Shown in pieces: positions 27,558 to 36,800 of a stretch of DNA of 64,000 nt. The DNA is taken from contig QFPW01000001.1 in the NCBI GenBank assembly GCA_003241785.1, forward strand, positions 186,001-250,000. Direction: 5' to 3'. The notes below the pieces were generated by a model. That model was given only the letters and a program-made list of their open reading frames with translations. It ran no database searches and was not told the origin of the DNA. The position numbers and the translations under genes are program-made. Each line of letters opens with the position of its first letter. The stretch's first letter is position 1. This DNA is from Rhodovulum sulfidophilum. Its GTDB lineage: Bacteria; Pseudomonadota; Alphaproteobacteria; Rhodobacterales; Rhodobacteraceae.

Positions 27558-28862
27558 TTGCGGAAATATCTGCTGCTCGCTCTCGTCGCCGTGGCCGGCG
27601 TCACGCTCGCCATCGCCTGGTATCATCCGCCGATGCGCCTGATGCCGCCGCCGCTGCTGTTCCAGGGCGACGCGGGCCGGATCTTCGGCGCGGGCGGCGA
27701 CCTGCCCGACGACAGCCGGCTCGAGGTCTTCTACGCGACGAACCGCCTGCCGGTCGGGCCGCGCGACTACCGGATCTATACCGTGGCACCGGACCGCAGC
27801 CTGCATTTCGGCACCGCCACGCTGCGCGTCGGCTACGAGGGCACGACCTGGGAGCAGCTCTACGAATGGTCGACCGGCGGCGCCACCAGCGACCGGCCGT
27901 TCATCAACCTCGAGCGGATGCGCGAGACCGCCAACCTGCCGGCCGGCGCCGAGCCCGACGCCGCGACCAGCGCCTGGCTCGCCGAGGTCGACGCGGCGCT
28001 CGCGCAACGGCCGGGGAGCGACGTGATCGTCTACGTCCACGGCGCCAATACAACGGTCGAGCGCGCGGCGGGCCAGGCGGCGCAGCTCTGGCATTTCTCG
28101 GGCCGGAACGCCGTGGTCGTGCTCTTCGCCTGGCCGACGGCGGAGAATTTCCTACGCTATCCGAGCGACATGCGCACCGCCTTCGGCGGCGCGCCGCATC
28201 TCGCGGATCTGATCGAGTTGCTCGCGACCCATACTCGGGCCGAGAAGGTCGATGTCTTCACCTACAGCGCCGGCGGCACGGTCGGCTCGACCGCGCTCGG
28301 CGGGCTCGGGCGCGACCGGCCGGCGATCGCCGACCGGATCGGCAACGTCTATCACGCGGCGCCCGACGCCGATTTCCGCGCCTTCGTCGACGATCTCGGC
28401 GCCTACGCGCCGCATGCGCTGCGCGTGACGGCGGCGATCAACATGAACGACAGCGCGCTGCGCCTCGCCCAGGTCGTGAACCGCGCGAGCCGGGCGGGGC
28501 GGCCCGACCTGCGCGAGCTCGACGCGGCCCAGACCGAAACGCTGCTCGGCGCGGTCCGGGCCGGGGATCTCGACGTGATCCAGGTCTCGCCCGAGACGAT
28601 CCCCGCGCTGTCGCGGAACTCCCACACCTTCTGGTACGACGACCCCTGGGTCAGCTCGGACGTGCTGGTGGCGATGCTCTTCGACCTCGGCCCGGCGGAG
28701 CGGATGCTCGACGCCGCCGAGACCGCGAACGAAACCCGCTACTGGACCTTCGCGCCCGATTTCCCGGAACGGATGCCGGCGCTGCGGAATCTGCTGATCG
28801 CGAAGCTCAAGGGCGCGGCCGCGCCGCCCGCCGAGGACCTGCCCGCGCCGCCGGCGCCCTGA
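27558..28862 (+). CDS. Membrane-anchored alpha/beta hydrolase (DUF900-like)
   Basis: A 434-residue protein with an N-terminal signal or anchor (residues about 4-22). The hydrolase core contains 'VIVYVHGANTTVERAA' and the nucleophile elbow 'TYSAGG' near residue 238, the pattern of DUF900 esterase-like proteins. A TTG start is used with GGAGG upstream (CCCGGAGGACC); no ATG is close. Substrate unknown. It converges on the lipase-like gene 6 bp beyond its stop. Confidence 0.75.
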   Translation: MRKYLLLALVAVAGVTLAIAWYHPPMRLMPPPLLFQGDAGRIFGAGGDLPDDSRLEVFYATNRLPVGPRDYRIYTVAPDRSLHFGTATLRVGYEGTTWEQLYEWSTGGATSDRPFINLERMRETANLPAGAEPDAATSAWLAEVDAALAQRPGSDVIVYVHGANTTVERAAGQAAQLWHFSGRNAVVVLFAWPTAENFLRYPSDMRTAFGGAPHLADLIELLATHTRAEKVDVFTYSAGGTVGSTALGGLGRDRPAIADRIGNVYHAAPDADFRAFVDDLGAYAPHALRVTAAINMNDSALRLAQVVNRASRAGRPDLRELDAAQTETLLGAVRAGDLDVIQVSPETIPALSRNSHTFWYDDPWVSSDVLVAMLFDLGPAERMLDAAETANETRYWTFAPDFPERMPALRNLLIAKLKGAAAPPAEDLPAPPAP

Positions 28863-28868
28863 ACGGCC

Positions 28869-29615
28869 TCAGCGCCCGGTGATGCGGCGGACCGCGTCGG
28901 GCATCGTGGTCAGCGCGTGATCGAAGGCGCCGGTCTCGAGGAAGGTGATCACCTGGGCGATCGCGACCGGGCTGTTCATCAGGAAGGTATGCGTCGACGG
29001 GATCACGATGTGATCGGTCATGCCCTCGACGCGCGTGCTCTCGACCGAGACGGTGCCGTCGTCCTCGCCCGGGATGATCGCCGAGAAGAGCGGGTTGACC
29101 GACCGGTTGCCCGCGATCACGCCGAGGTCGAAATCGACCGGGCCGAGCAGCGCGCCGATCCCGTCCGCGCCGGTGCCGAGCTGCTGCCCCGCCGGCCCGG
29201 TCAAATGCTCGAAGACCTTCATGTCGCGGAAGGTGTCGACGACCTCGGAGCCGTGGTTCGGCGGCGCCAGCATCACGACCCGGCCCATGTTCGCCGGCCG
29301 GTTCACCGCGAGCCAGCCGCGCACGAGGATCCCGCCCATCGAATGGGTGACGAAATTGACCCGCGCCTCGCCGCAATCCGCGACCGCCGCTGTCACGTAG
29401 TCGAAAAGCTGGTCGATCGTCGCCTCGGTCGAGGGATAGCCCTTGTTCACGACCTGGAAGCCGTAGCTCTCGAGCACCTCCTCCATCACGAGGAAGGAAT
29501 TCCCGGAGCGGCCGAGGCCGTGCAGCAGCACGACGCAATCCGCCGCCCGGGCGGCGCCTGCGGCGGGAAGGACCAGTCCAAGCGACAGCAGAAGAGGGGC
29601 GAGCGCGCGTTTCAT
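28869..29615 (-). CDS. Exported lipase-like alpha/beta hydrolase
   Basis: A 248-residue exported hydrolase. A signal peptide (to about residue 24, GAARA) precedes 'VVLLHGLGRSGNSF' (oxyanion region) and the nucleophile elbow 'THSMGG' near residue 95. It resembles PGAP1/LipA-type acyl hydrolases. The ATG at 29615 gives a compact signal peptide; longer open sequence upstream lacks a site. Substrate is not evident. Confidence 0.78.
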   Translation of the reverse strand: MKRALAPLLLSLGLVLPAAGAARAADCVVLLHGLGRSGNSFLVMEEVLESYGFQVVNKGYPSTEATIDQLFDYVTAAVADCGEARVNFVTHSMGGILVRGWLAVNRPANMGRVVMLAPPNHGSEVVDTFRDMKVFEHLTGPAGQQLGTGADGIGALLGPVDFDLGVIAGNRSVNPLFSAIIPGEDDGTVSVESTRVEGMTDHIVIPSTHTFLMNSPVAIAQVITFLETGAFDHALTTMPDAVRRITGR

Positions 29616-29803
29616 GACGCGGACACTAGCCGCCCCCCCGGCGCTTGGCGAGAGGATACCGCGCGCCTCGGGCGGCGGCCATGCCGGGCGCCGGAGCGGC
29701 GATCGCCAGCCTCGGAAAACCGCCATATTCCCCGTGGGGTTCCGCCCGGTGACCAGGGCGGCCGGGACCGGACTGCCCGGCCCCGCCGCGGGGCTGCCCG
29801 CGA

Positions 29804-31000
29804 TCAGGCCGCGTAGCCCGGGGCGGCGTCCGCGACCCGACGGCGGCCGAGCCAGACGAGGCCGAGGCCGGCGGCGGCGAGCAGGCCGCCCGCGACCGGC
29901 ACCAGCGCGTAGCCGAGGCCGAGGCCGATCACCGCGCCGCCGGCGGCCGCGCCGATCGCATTGCCGAGGTTGAAGGCGCCGATGTTGATCGAGGAGGCGA
30001 GGCCCGGCGCCTCGGCGGCGGCGCGCATCACCCGGGTCTGCACCGGCGGCACGATCGCGAAGGCCGCGGCGCCCCAGACGAGCAGCGTCAGCGCGGCGCC
30101 GACATGGGTTCCGATCGTGAACGGCGTCGCCAGCATGATCACCGCCAGCGCGGCGAGGAAGACCGCCGTCGCGCCGTCGAGCGACCAGTCGGCGAGCCGC
30201 CCGCCGAGCCAGTTGCCGATCGTGAAGCCGACGCCGATCAGCACCAGCGACAGCGTGACGAACCCGCCCGAGGCGCCGGTCAGCGCTTCGAGGATCGGCG
30301 CCACGTAGGTGTAGAGCGTGAACATGGCGCTCGCCCCGAGCACGGTGGTGCCGAGCGCGAAGAGCACCTCGGCCCGGGTCAGGACGCGAAGCTCGCGCCG
30401 CGCCTCGGGACGCTTGCCCGGCGCGCCCTTCGGCAGCGCGAGCCAGAGCGCGGCGATCGCGACGAGGCCGAGCACGGCGGTGCCCGCGAAGGCCATGCGC
30501 CAGCCGATCTGCTGCCCGACCCAGGTCGCCGCCGGCACGCCGCCGACGTTGGCGAGGGTGAGGCCCATGAACATCGTCGCCACCGCGCTGGCCTGCTTCC
30601 CCTTCGGCACCACGCTCGCCGCGACCACCGCGCCGAGGCCGAAGAAGGCGCCGTGGTTGAGGCTGGTGACCACCCGCGCCAGCAGGAGCGAGAGATAGTC
30701 CGGCGCGAGCGCCGAGAGGATGTTGCCGAGGGTGAAGATCGCCATCAGCGTCATCAGCGCCGCGCGCTTGTCGTACCGGGCGAGCAGCAGCGTCATCACC
30801 GGCGCGCCGACCATGACGCCGACCGCGTAGGCGCTGACGAGCAGGCCGGCCGCCGGGATCGAGACATCGACCCCCTGCGCGATGACCGGCAGCAGGCCCA
30901 TGGGCGCGAATTCGGTCGTGCCGATGCCGAAGGCGCCGATCGCGAGCGCGAGGAGCGGCCAGCGCGAGCCCGCGGCGCCGTCCTTTTCCACGTTCTCCAT
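29804..31000 (-). CDS. Major facilitator superfamily exporter (DHA1 drug:H+ antiporter type)
   Basis: A 398-residue transporter with 12 predicted membrane helices. The start 'FGIGTTEFAPMGLLPVIA' in helix 1 and 'GPAVMTLL'-like helix 2 place it with the AraJ/YdhP branch of DHA1 exporters. The ATG at 31000 (MENVEKDG) removes a doubtful arginine-rich extension. A LysR gene is divergent across a 274-bp gap, the usual regulator layout for such exporters. Confidence 0.83.
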   Translation of the reverse strand: MENVEKDGAAGSRWPLLALAIGAFGIGTTEFAPMGLLPVIAQGVDVSIPAAGLLVSAYAVGVMVGAPVMTLLLARYDKRAALMTLMAIFTLGNILSALAPDYLSLLLARVVTSLNHGAFFGLGAVVAASVVPKGKQASAVATMFMGLTLANVGGVPAATWVGQQIGWRMAFAGTAVLGLVAIAALWLALPKGAPGKRPEARRELRVLTRAEVLFALGTTVLGASAMFTLYTYVAPILEALTGASGGFVTLSLVLIGVGFTIGNWLGGRLADWSLDGATAVFLAALAVIMLATPFTIGTHVGAALTLLVWGAAAFAIVPPVQTRVMRAAAEAPGLASSINIGAFNLGNAIGAAAGGAVIGLGLGYALVPVAGGLLAAAGLGLVWLGRRRVADAAPGYAA

Positions 31001-31274
31001 CACGCGGCCTGGTCCGGCGCGAAGCCGGGCGCGGAAAGGCGGGCGCCGTGGACGCTGACGAATTGCATCTCTCACTCCTGTTCAACGGGTGGCCCGGTGG
31101 CCTCTTCACCGCGGCGCCGCTCGATCCCGGTTCCGGCGCCCCCTGGGGGGGCCGCGATCGGCCGGTCGAGCTTGCCGCATCGCACAATGGCGGAGATAGG
31201 CCGCGCGCCGGCGATTGAAAATCCCTCGGCCGGCCACATCATCTGCGAAGCCAATTCACAGATCGGAACGCGCG

Positions 31275-32186
31275 ATGGACAATCGGGCCGGCGAGATGCG
31301 GGTGTTTCAGCGCGTGGTCGAGAGCGGCAGCTTCTCGGAGGCCGCCCGCGCGCTCATGATGACGCCCTCGACCGTCAGCAAGCTGATCGGCCGGATCGAG
31401 GACCGGCTCGGCGCGCGCCTGCTCGAACGCTCCACCCGCCGGCTGGCGCTGACCACCGAGGGCCAGGTCTATTACGAACGCGGCCAGGCGCTGCTCGCCG
31501 AGCTCGACGAGATCGAGCGCGACCTGTCGCGCGGCGCGGCCTGCGCGGGCGGGACCGTGCGGGTGTCGGCCTCCGTCGGCTTCGGCATCTTCGGGCTGCA
31601 GCCGCTGCTCGCGGCGTTCTGGCAGGCGCATCCGAACATCATCGTCGACCTGTCGCTGTCCGACGAGATCGTCGATCTCTACCTCGACCGCACCGATGTC
31701 GCCTTCCGCGTCGGCCCGCTCGCGGATTCCGGCATGACGGCGCGCAAGCTCGGCACCGCGCGGCGCATGATCGTCGCCGCGCCGGATTATCTCGCCCGCA
31801 ATGGCGCGCCCCGCACCGCCGAGGATCTCGCCCGGCATACCTGCCTCGGCTTCAACTTCCGCCGCTCCGCGCCGATGTGGCCGCTGCGCGAGGGCGACCG
31901 CGTGGTCGAGCGCGCGGTGACCGGCCCCCTGCTCGCCAACAACGGCGAGACGGTCCGCGCCATGGCGATCGCCGGCATCGGGATCGCGCGGATGGGCGAG
32001 TTCCACATCCGCGAGGACCTTCGCGCCGGCCGGCTGGTCGAGGTGCCGGACCTCGCCGTGGCCGGCGACACCGAGGACATCCACGCGCTCTTTCTCGGCG
32101 GCGAGCGCCTGCCGCACCGGGTGCGCGCGTTCCTCGACTTCATGAACCCCCGGCTGACCGCGTTCCTCGCCGCCCGGACGGTCTGA
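31275..32186 (+). CDS. LysR-family transcriptional regulator
   Basis: A 303-residue regulator with N-terminal HTH 'FSEAARALMMTPSTVSKLIG' and a DsdC/CrgA-like effector domain. ATG 31275 (MDNRAGEMRVF) gives the family-typical N-terminus. It is divergent from the MFS exporter, which it probably controls; the 274-bp gap between them would hold both promoters, but I could not define an operator. Confidence 0.87.
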   Translation: MDNRAGEMRVFQRVVESGSFSEAARALMMTPSTVSKLIGRIEDRLGARLLERSTRRLALTTEGQVYYERGQALLAELDEIERDLSRGAACAGGTVRVSASVGFGIFGLQPLLAAFWQAHPNIIVDLSLSDEIVDLYLDRTDVAFRVGPLADSGMTARKLGTARRMIVAAPDYLARNGAPRTAEDLARHTCLGFNFRRSAPMWPLREGDRVVERAVTGPLLANNGETVRAMAIAGIGIARMGEFHIREDLRAGRLVEVPDLAVAGDTEDIHALFLGGERLPHRVRAFLDFMNPRLTAFLAARTV

Positions 32187-32456
32187 ACCGCGCCGCCCCG
32201 CGAAACGGGCCTTGTCCCGGCACGATTGAACCACCCGCCGCGCACTCGCGCCCGCGGAAGGCGCGCGCGTAATCGCGATGCGTGCTTTCCATTCCCGGGT
32301 GAAAGCAAAGTTTTCCCAAATACATGAACGAATCGCAGTTGTCAGAATCAGTCGGTCGTGCGGATAGTGCATCTCCGACAGGGAGTGATCGTAACCCGAC
32401 TGTTCTAAGGTATCGGGATTGAATCACTATGTAAAACAAACAAGGTAGCGGGTAAA

Positions 32457-33911
32457 ATGTCCATTCTTTCAGCGTCTAACCAGACGCAATTACTTAACGC
32501 TCTGAAGCTCGCCAAGGCCGGCGACACCATCCAGCTGGACCCGGGCCGGTACGGCACGCTCTCTCTCGACGGGATGAAGAGCGCCACGAAATACCTCAAA
32601 TACACCGGCGAGGTGAAGATCACCTCCGCCAGCGCGAGCAACAAGGCGGTCATCGACGGGCTGACGCTGCGCGGCGTCTCGAACCTCACCTTCGACAAGA
32701 TCGAGTTCGACTACGCCACCGCGACGACCTCGAACGGCATCCCGTTCTTCCTTAACAATTCCACCAACGTGACCTTCCGCGGCAGCACGTTCGGCGGCGA
32801 ATACGGCGCGACCGGCTATGGCCTCGGCACCGGCCTGAAGGTCAGCCAGGGCAGCAACATCCTGCTCGAGAACTCGACGCTGACCGGCTTTCGCAACGGG
32901 ATCGAGGCCTTCGCCACCGAGGGTCTGATGATCCGGGGCAACCAACTCAGGGACATCGCCTACGACGGGATCACCACCTCGAACGTGCAGGGGCTGACGA
33001 TCCGGAGCAACACGATCGCCATGCGCAGCGACCCCGCCGGCGACAAGCATCGCGACGGCATCCAGATCTGGAACCAGCACGAGCGCGCGCCCTCGTCGAA
33101 CATCCTGATCGAGAAGAACACGATCACCGCGACCGACACGACGACGCACGGCATCTACATGGGCAACGCCGATGCCAAGAACACCGGCTCGCTGTCGGAG
33201 TTCTACACCAACGTCTCGATCCTCGGGAACACGGTGATGACCGGGCAGAAGCTCGGCATCGCGATCGGCCAGACCAACGGGCTGGTCATCTCGGGCAACA
33301 CGATCATCCAGCACTCGGCGCTGAACGACAATCCCAAGGTGGTCACGATCCCGGTGATCCATGTCGAGAAGGACGCGCTCAACGTCCAGATCACCAACAA
33401 CACGATGAACGGGGCGCATATCGCCTCCGACAACAACTGGCAGCCGGTGGCCGGCGCCGGCACCGCCTGGACGGTCAGCAACAACAAGATCGTCGCGCTG
33501 AGCTGGGATCCGGGCCAGGTGAGCACCGACCCCTGGGCCAACGTGCAGGGCAACGGCCAGGCGGACGAGTTCCGCTTCAAGGGCACCTCGGTCACCGCCG
33601 AGCGCACCGATCTCGTCGGCGACCTCCTGTTCTCCGAGGGCGACACGATCGTCCTCATCAATTACGAGGCGAACAGCTTCAAGGGCGTCTGGAAGGGCAA
33701 CCAGCTCGACGTCAACGCCACCGGCACCTATGTGAAGATGGATTCGATCACCGACCTGCAGGAACTGGTCGCGACCTCGCCGAAGCTGAGCGCCACCGTG
33801 ATCGGCGACACGCTGACGCTGCACGTCAGCCAGACGGCCGGCACGCATCACATCGTGCTCGACGGGCTCGGCTACCTCTATCAGAGCACCTACGACGCGA
33901 CGCTGTTCTAG
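32457..33911 (+). CDS. Right-handed parallel beta-helix protein, probably secreted by a type I system
   Basis: A 484-residue protein. Residues about 20-340 form beta-helix coils, seen as an asparagine ladder in repeated turns (RGNQL, RSNTI, EKNTI, LGNTV, SGNTI, TNNTM, SNNKI), as in pectate lyases and alginate epimerases. Residues about 365-484 are a separate beta-rich domain with 'EGDTIVLINYEANSFKG'. There is no N-terminal signal peptide, and the C-terminus (GYLYQSTYDATLF) is hydrophobic with one acidic residue, which suits an uncleaved type I secretion signal. The 270-bp region before it is less GC-rich than the rest. Enzyme activity is not provable from sequence. Confidence 0.72.
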   Translation: MSILSASNQTQLLNALKLAKAGDTIQLDPGRYGTLSLDGMKSATKYLKYTGEVKITSASASNKAVIDGLTLRGVSNLTFDKIEFDYATATTSNGIPFFLNNSTNVTFRGSTFGGEYGATGYGLGTGLKVSQGSNILLENSTLTGFRNGIEAFATEGLMIRGNQLRDIAYDGITTSNVQGLTIRSNTIAMRSDPAGDKHRDGIQIWNQHERAPSSNILIEKNTITATDTTTHGIYMGNADAKNTGSLSEFYTNVSILGNTVMTGQKLGIAIGQTNGLVISGNTIIQHSALNDNPKVVTIPVIHVEKDALNVQITNNTMNGAHIASDNNWQPVAGAGTAWTVSNNKIVALSWDPGQVSTDPWANVQGNGQADEFRFKGTSVTAERTDLVGDLLFSEGDTIVLINYEANSFKGVWKGNQLDVNATGTYVKMDSITDLQELVATSPKLSATVIGDTLTLHVSQTAGTHHIVLDGLGYLYQSTYDATLF

Positions 33912-34123
33912 CGACGGCTTCCGAGGGAAGGGCGGCGTCCGGGGCGACCGGGCGGCCCCGCACCTCGGGGGCGCGATCGATCCCCGAAGCCCTCCTCGCC
34001 ACCGGCGGGACTCCGTCGGGCGGGAGCGGCGAATGGGTGACCCTATGATCGGCCGGCGCGCCGAGCGGCGGCGTCTCGCCACTGGCCGCGCGGGAAACAC
34101 GCGCCGCGCGCATCCGAAGGTGC

Positions 34124-34200
34124 TGGTCGGGGCGATAGGATTCGAACCTACGACCTACGGTTCCCAAAACCGTCGCGCTACCAGGCTGCGCTACGCCCCG
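34124..34200 (-). tRNA. tRNA-Pro (anticodon UGG)
   Basis: On the minus strand a 77-nt cloverleaf runs from CGGGGCG to the complementary CGCCCCG, discriminator A, and encoded CCA (34124-34126). The anticodon stem ACGGT/ACCGT encloses loop TTTGGGA, giving UGG. The T-loop is TTCGAAT. No other tRNA is nearby. Confidence 0.95.
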
Positions 34201-34246
34201 CTCGGGATGCCATAGCCCGGGGGCCGCGAGAGGGGAAGCGGATTCG

Positions 34247-34756
34247 CTAGCCGCAGGGCCAGGCGGCGATCGCCTGGTCGACGGCCGGGTGGCGCAACTC
34301 GGCGCCCGGCTCGATGTCGAGCGTCTTCGCCATGCCGGCGTTCAGCTCCAGCACGAAGCGGATGTCCTGCCCGCCGGGGATCGGCGTCCGGTCATGCGGC
34401 ACGGCGTTCTCGTGGATCCGCTCGAGCCGGCCGGAGGCGTCGAAGAACAGCATGTCGAGCGGGATCAGCGTGTTCTCCATCCAGAAATACACCGGCTGGG
34501 GGTATTCGTAGACGAAGAGCATCCCGGAATAGCGCGGCATCGACTCGCGGAACATAAGCCCGCGCTCGCGCGTCGCGGGCGTGTCGACGACCTCCACGGT
34601 CACCCGGGCGCTGCCGTCCGCGTCGCGGATATCGACCTGGGTCGGATCGCAGACGCCGTCCGCCGCCGCCGCGGATCCCGCGCCGAGGCCGATCAGCAGC
34701 GCCGCGAGCGCCAGCCGGCGGAAGACGCCGACCGGGACGAAGGAGCGTTCAGACAC
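34247..34756 (-). CDS. DUF192 family exported protein
   Basis: A 169-residue protein with a signal peptide (to about residue 31, GSAAAAD). The DUF192 domain follows: 'TPATRERGLMFRESMP', 'VYFWMENTLIPLDMLFFD' and 'IPGGQDIRFVLELNAG'. The family's function is not firmly known. The GTG at 34754-34756 overlaps the end of the cold-shock gene by 8 bp, so the two are translationally coupled. Confidence 0.83.
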   Translation of the reverse strand: MSERSFVPVGVFRRLALAALLIGLGAGSAAAADGVCDPTQVDIRDADGSARVTVEVVDTPATRERGLMFRESMPRYSGMLFVYEYPQPVYFWMENTLIPLDMLFFDASGRLERIHENAVPHDRTPIPGGQDIRFVLELNAGMAKTLDIEPGAELRHPAVDQAIAAWPCG

Positions 34757-35267
34757 TGGTATCCCCCGCCTGCCGCTGTCGCGCGACATAATCCCAGCTC
34801 CGCACCTCGTAGACCATCGGTCCACGCGGCCCGGCGGTGATCCGCACCGCCAGCACGTCGCCGGCGAGCACCTCGCCATAGCCGTACTGGCGCAGGGTTT
34901 CCATGTGCAGGAAGACGTCCTCGGTCCGGCCGTAGACGTTGACGAAGCCGAAGCCCTTCACCCGGTCGAACCACTTCACCCGGGCGGGGAGCAGCGGACC
35001 GCCGACGGCCTCGACCGGAACGGCGTCGGGCGCGTCCTCCTGCGGCGGGGCGGCGACGGGCAGGATATCCATGACCTCGAGCGCCTGCCGGCCCCGATCG
35101 GTCGTCTGCACCCGCAGCACCACTTCCGCGCCCTCGGCCACGGAGGTGAAGCCGAACACCCGAAGCACGTTTCCGTGGAGAAGAATGTCACCCTCGCCAT
35201 CATCCGCGACGACGAAGCCGTATCCCTTCGTCGTGTCGAACCATTTGACGTGACCGCGTACCACCAT
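34749..35267 (-). CDS. Double cold-shock-domain protein
   Basis: A 172-residue nucleic-acid-binding protein with two cold-shock domains at residues about 3-66 and 97-165. RNP1 is KGYGFVV in the first and KGFGFVN in the second; RNP2 is DILLH and DVFLH. A proline/acidic linker joins them. Two-domain CspA-like proteins are usual in Rhodobacterales. The 242-bp upstream gap would hold a cold-shock-type leader; it contains a short CGTCC/GGACG stem near 35295. Confidence 0.88.
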   Translation of the reverse strand: MVVRGHVKWFDTTKGYGFVVADDGEGDILLHGNVLRVFGFTSVAEGAEVVLRVQTTDRGRQALEVMDILPVAAPPQEDAPDAVPVEAVGGPLLPARVKWFDRVKGFGFVNVYGRTEDVFLHMETLRQYGYGEVLAGDVLAVRITAGPRGPMVYEVRSWDYVARQRQAGDTSV

Positions 35268-35509
35268 TTCACTGTACTCTGATCGTCCGGCACGGCGTCC
35301 CGGAGGACGTCCGCCGAACCCCACAACAACAATAGTCTCTACCGCGCGAATCCGGCGACGCGTTCGGGGATCTCACCCTCGATCCGTAATATCGTGATCC
35401 CGGGGCGGTGCAACGGCAAATTGAGTGTTCGCTCGGATTTCAAGCTCCATTTCAACCATCTGTTGCGAATCTGGAAATCAACGGTCGCATTTCGGGTAAC
35501 TCACTCGCT

Positions 35510-36244
35510 TCATACGTGCTGGCCGCCATTAATCTCGATTTCGACTCCTGAAACATAACCGCTCTCGCCGGAGCAGAGGAAGAAAATCGTATCGGCGACC
35601 TCGGCCGGCTGGCCGAGCCGGCGCAGCGGGATCGCGGCGACCAGATCCTCGGTTCCCGGCGACAGGATCTCGGTCTCGATCTCGCCCGGCGCGATCGCGT
35701 TGACCCGGATCCCGCGCGGTCCGAGATCATGCGCCATCTCCCGCGTCAGGGCCGCGAGCGCCGCCTTCGAGGTCGCATAGGCCGAGCCCGCGAAGGGATG
35801 CACGCGGCTTCCGGCGATCGAGGTCACGTTGACGATCGCGCCCCGCGCCGCCGTCAGTTCCTCGACCAGCCCGCGGGCGAGCACGACCGAGGCGAAGAAA
35901 TTCACGTGGAAGACCTGCCCCCAGGTCCTGAGGTCGGTCGTCAGCGTGTCGAGCCGCGCCCCGTCCGGACCCTTCGGCGAGATGCCGGCATTGTTGACCA
36001 GCGCCTCGAGCCGCCCGCCGGCGAGCCGGCGCCTTATCTCGGACACCGCCTCGATCGTATCGTTCGGATCGCCGAGATCGACCTGGATGTGGTCCTCCGC
36101 GCCGGCGGGCCAGGGGCAATTCTCGGGGAAGGGATGCCGCGAACAGGTGATCACCCGCCAGCCGGCGGCCGAGAACCGCTTGACCGTCGCATGTCCGATC
36201 CCTCGGCTCGCCCCGGTCAGCAGCAGGGTCTTGCGGTCCGGCAT
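35510..36244 (-). CDS. SDR-family oxidoreductase
   Basis: A 244-residue classical short-chain dehydrogenase. The cofactor motif is TGASRGIG (residues about 10-17), with NNAG near residue 87. The catalytic serine lies in 'VTSIAGSR' and the YxxxK pair in 'YATSK'. The substrate is unknown. The gene stands alone, between the cold-shock and transporter genes on the same strand. Confidence 0.87.
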   Translation of the reverse strand: MPDRKTLLLTGASRGIGHATVKRFSAAGWRVITCSRHPFPENCPWPAGAEDHIQVDLGDPNDTIEAVSEIRRRLAGGRLEALVNNAGISPKGPDGARLDTLTTDLRTWGQVFHVNFFASVVLARGLVEELTAARGAIVNVTSIAGSRVHPFAGSAYATSKAALAALTREMAHDLGPRGIRVNAIAPGEIETEILSPGTEDLVAAIPLRRLGQPAEVADTIFFLCSGESGYVSGVEIEINGGQHV

Positions 36245-36327
36245 CGCGGTCTCCGGCTAAGGCGCTACTACCAGAGCTAGAGAGCCCGGGGGCCCGGATC
36301 AAGGGACGCGATCGCGTTAGCGGCCGG

Positions 36328-36654
36328 TCAATGCAGCCTGGCGAGCAGCAGGATCGACACGCAGGCGAGCGCGAGCCCGATCACCTCGCGCGCCGCGAGC
36401 CTCTCTCCGAAGAAGATGACGCCCATCGCGGCGAGCAGGATCAGCATCAGCATCGAGTAGTAGACGCCGATCGCCGCGAGCGACATGTGGCGCATCGCAT
36501 AGACCCAGCCCACCGCGCTCAGCGCGTAGATCGCGGCGCCGGCGAAGAATTCCGGCGTCGTGAAGGCGCTCGGCCTGAGCGAGGCGAGCTTGAGCAGGTA
36601 GTCGCCCACCATCGTCGTCACGACGACGGCCACCATGAAAAGCATCGCGTTCAT
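36328..36654 (-). CDS. Small four-helix transporter (SMR/EamA-like)
   Basis: A 108-residue membrane protein with four predicted helices, about residues 2-20, 33-52, 60-80 and 85-105. The glutamate in 'FFGERLAAREVIGLALAC' matches the EamA/SMR helix-4 pattern. It may export a cationic compound as a dimer, but substrate and topology are not shown. The start is ATG 36654; GGAG lies about 12 nt upstream. Confidence 0.7.
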   Translation of the reverse strand: MNAMLFMVAVVVTTMVGDYLLKLASLRPSAFTTPEFFAGAAIYALSAVGWVYAMRHMSLAAIGVYYSMLMLILLAAMGVIFFGERLAAREVIGLALACVSILLLARLH

Positions 36655-36800
36655 CCTGCAACTCCGTGGACTGGCCGTCCGGTCGTGCCATGGCGCGGGT
36701 GAACCGGCGGTTACGAGGCTTTTCACCCTCCGCCTCGTTCGCCTATCCTGACCGCCGAAGCAACGACTGGCCGCTGGGCCGCACCGATCAGGCGACCACG

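Noticed and set aside
32187..32456. AT-richer stretch before the beta-helix gene as the edge of a genomic island
   Set aside because: No integrase, direct repeats or tRNA boundary is seen on this side; the tRNA-Pro at 34124-34200 lies on the other side of the gene without a recognisable attachment-site duplicate. Left as ordinary upstream region.
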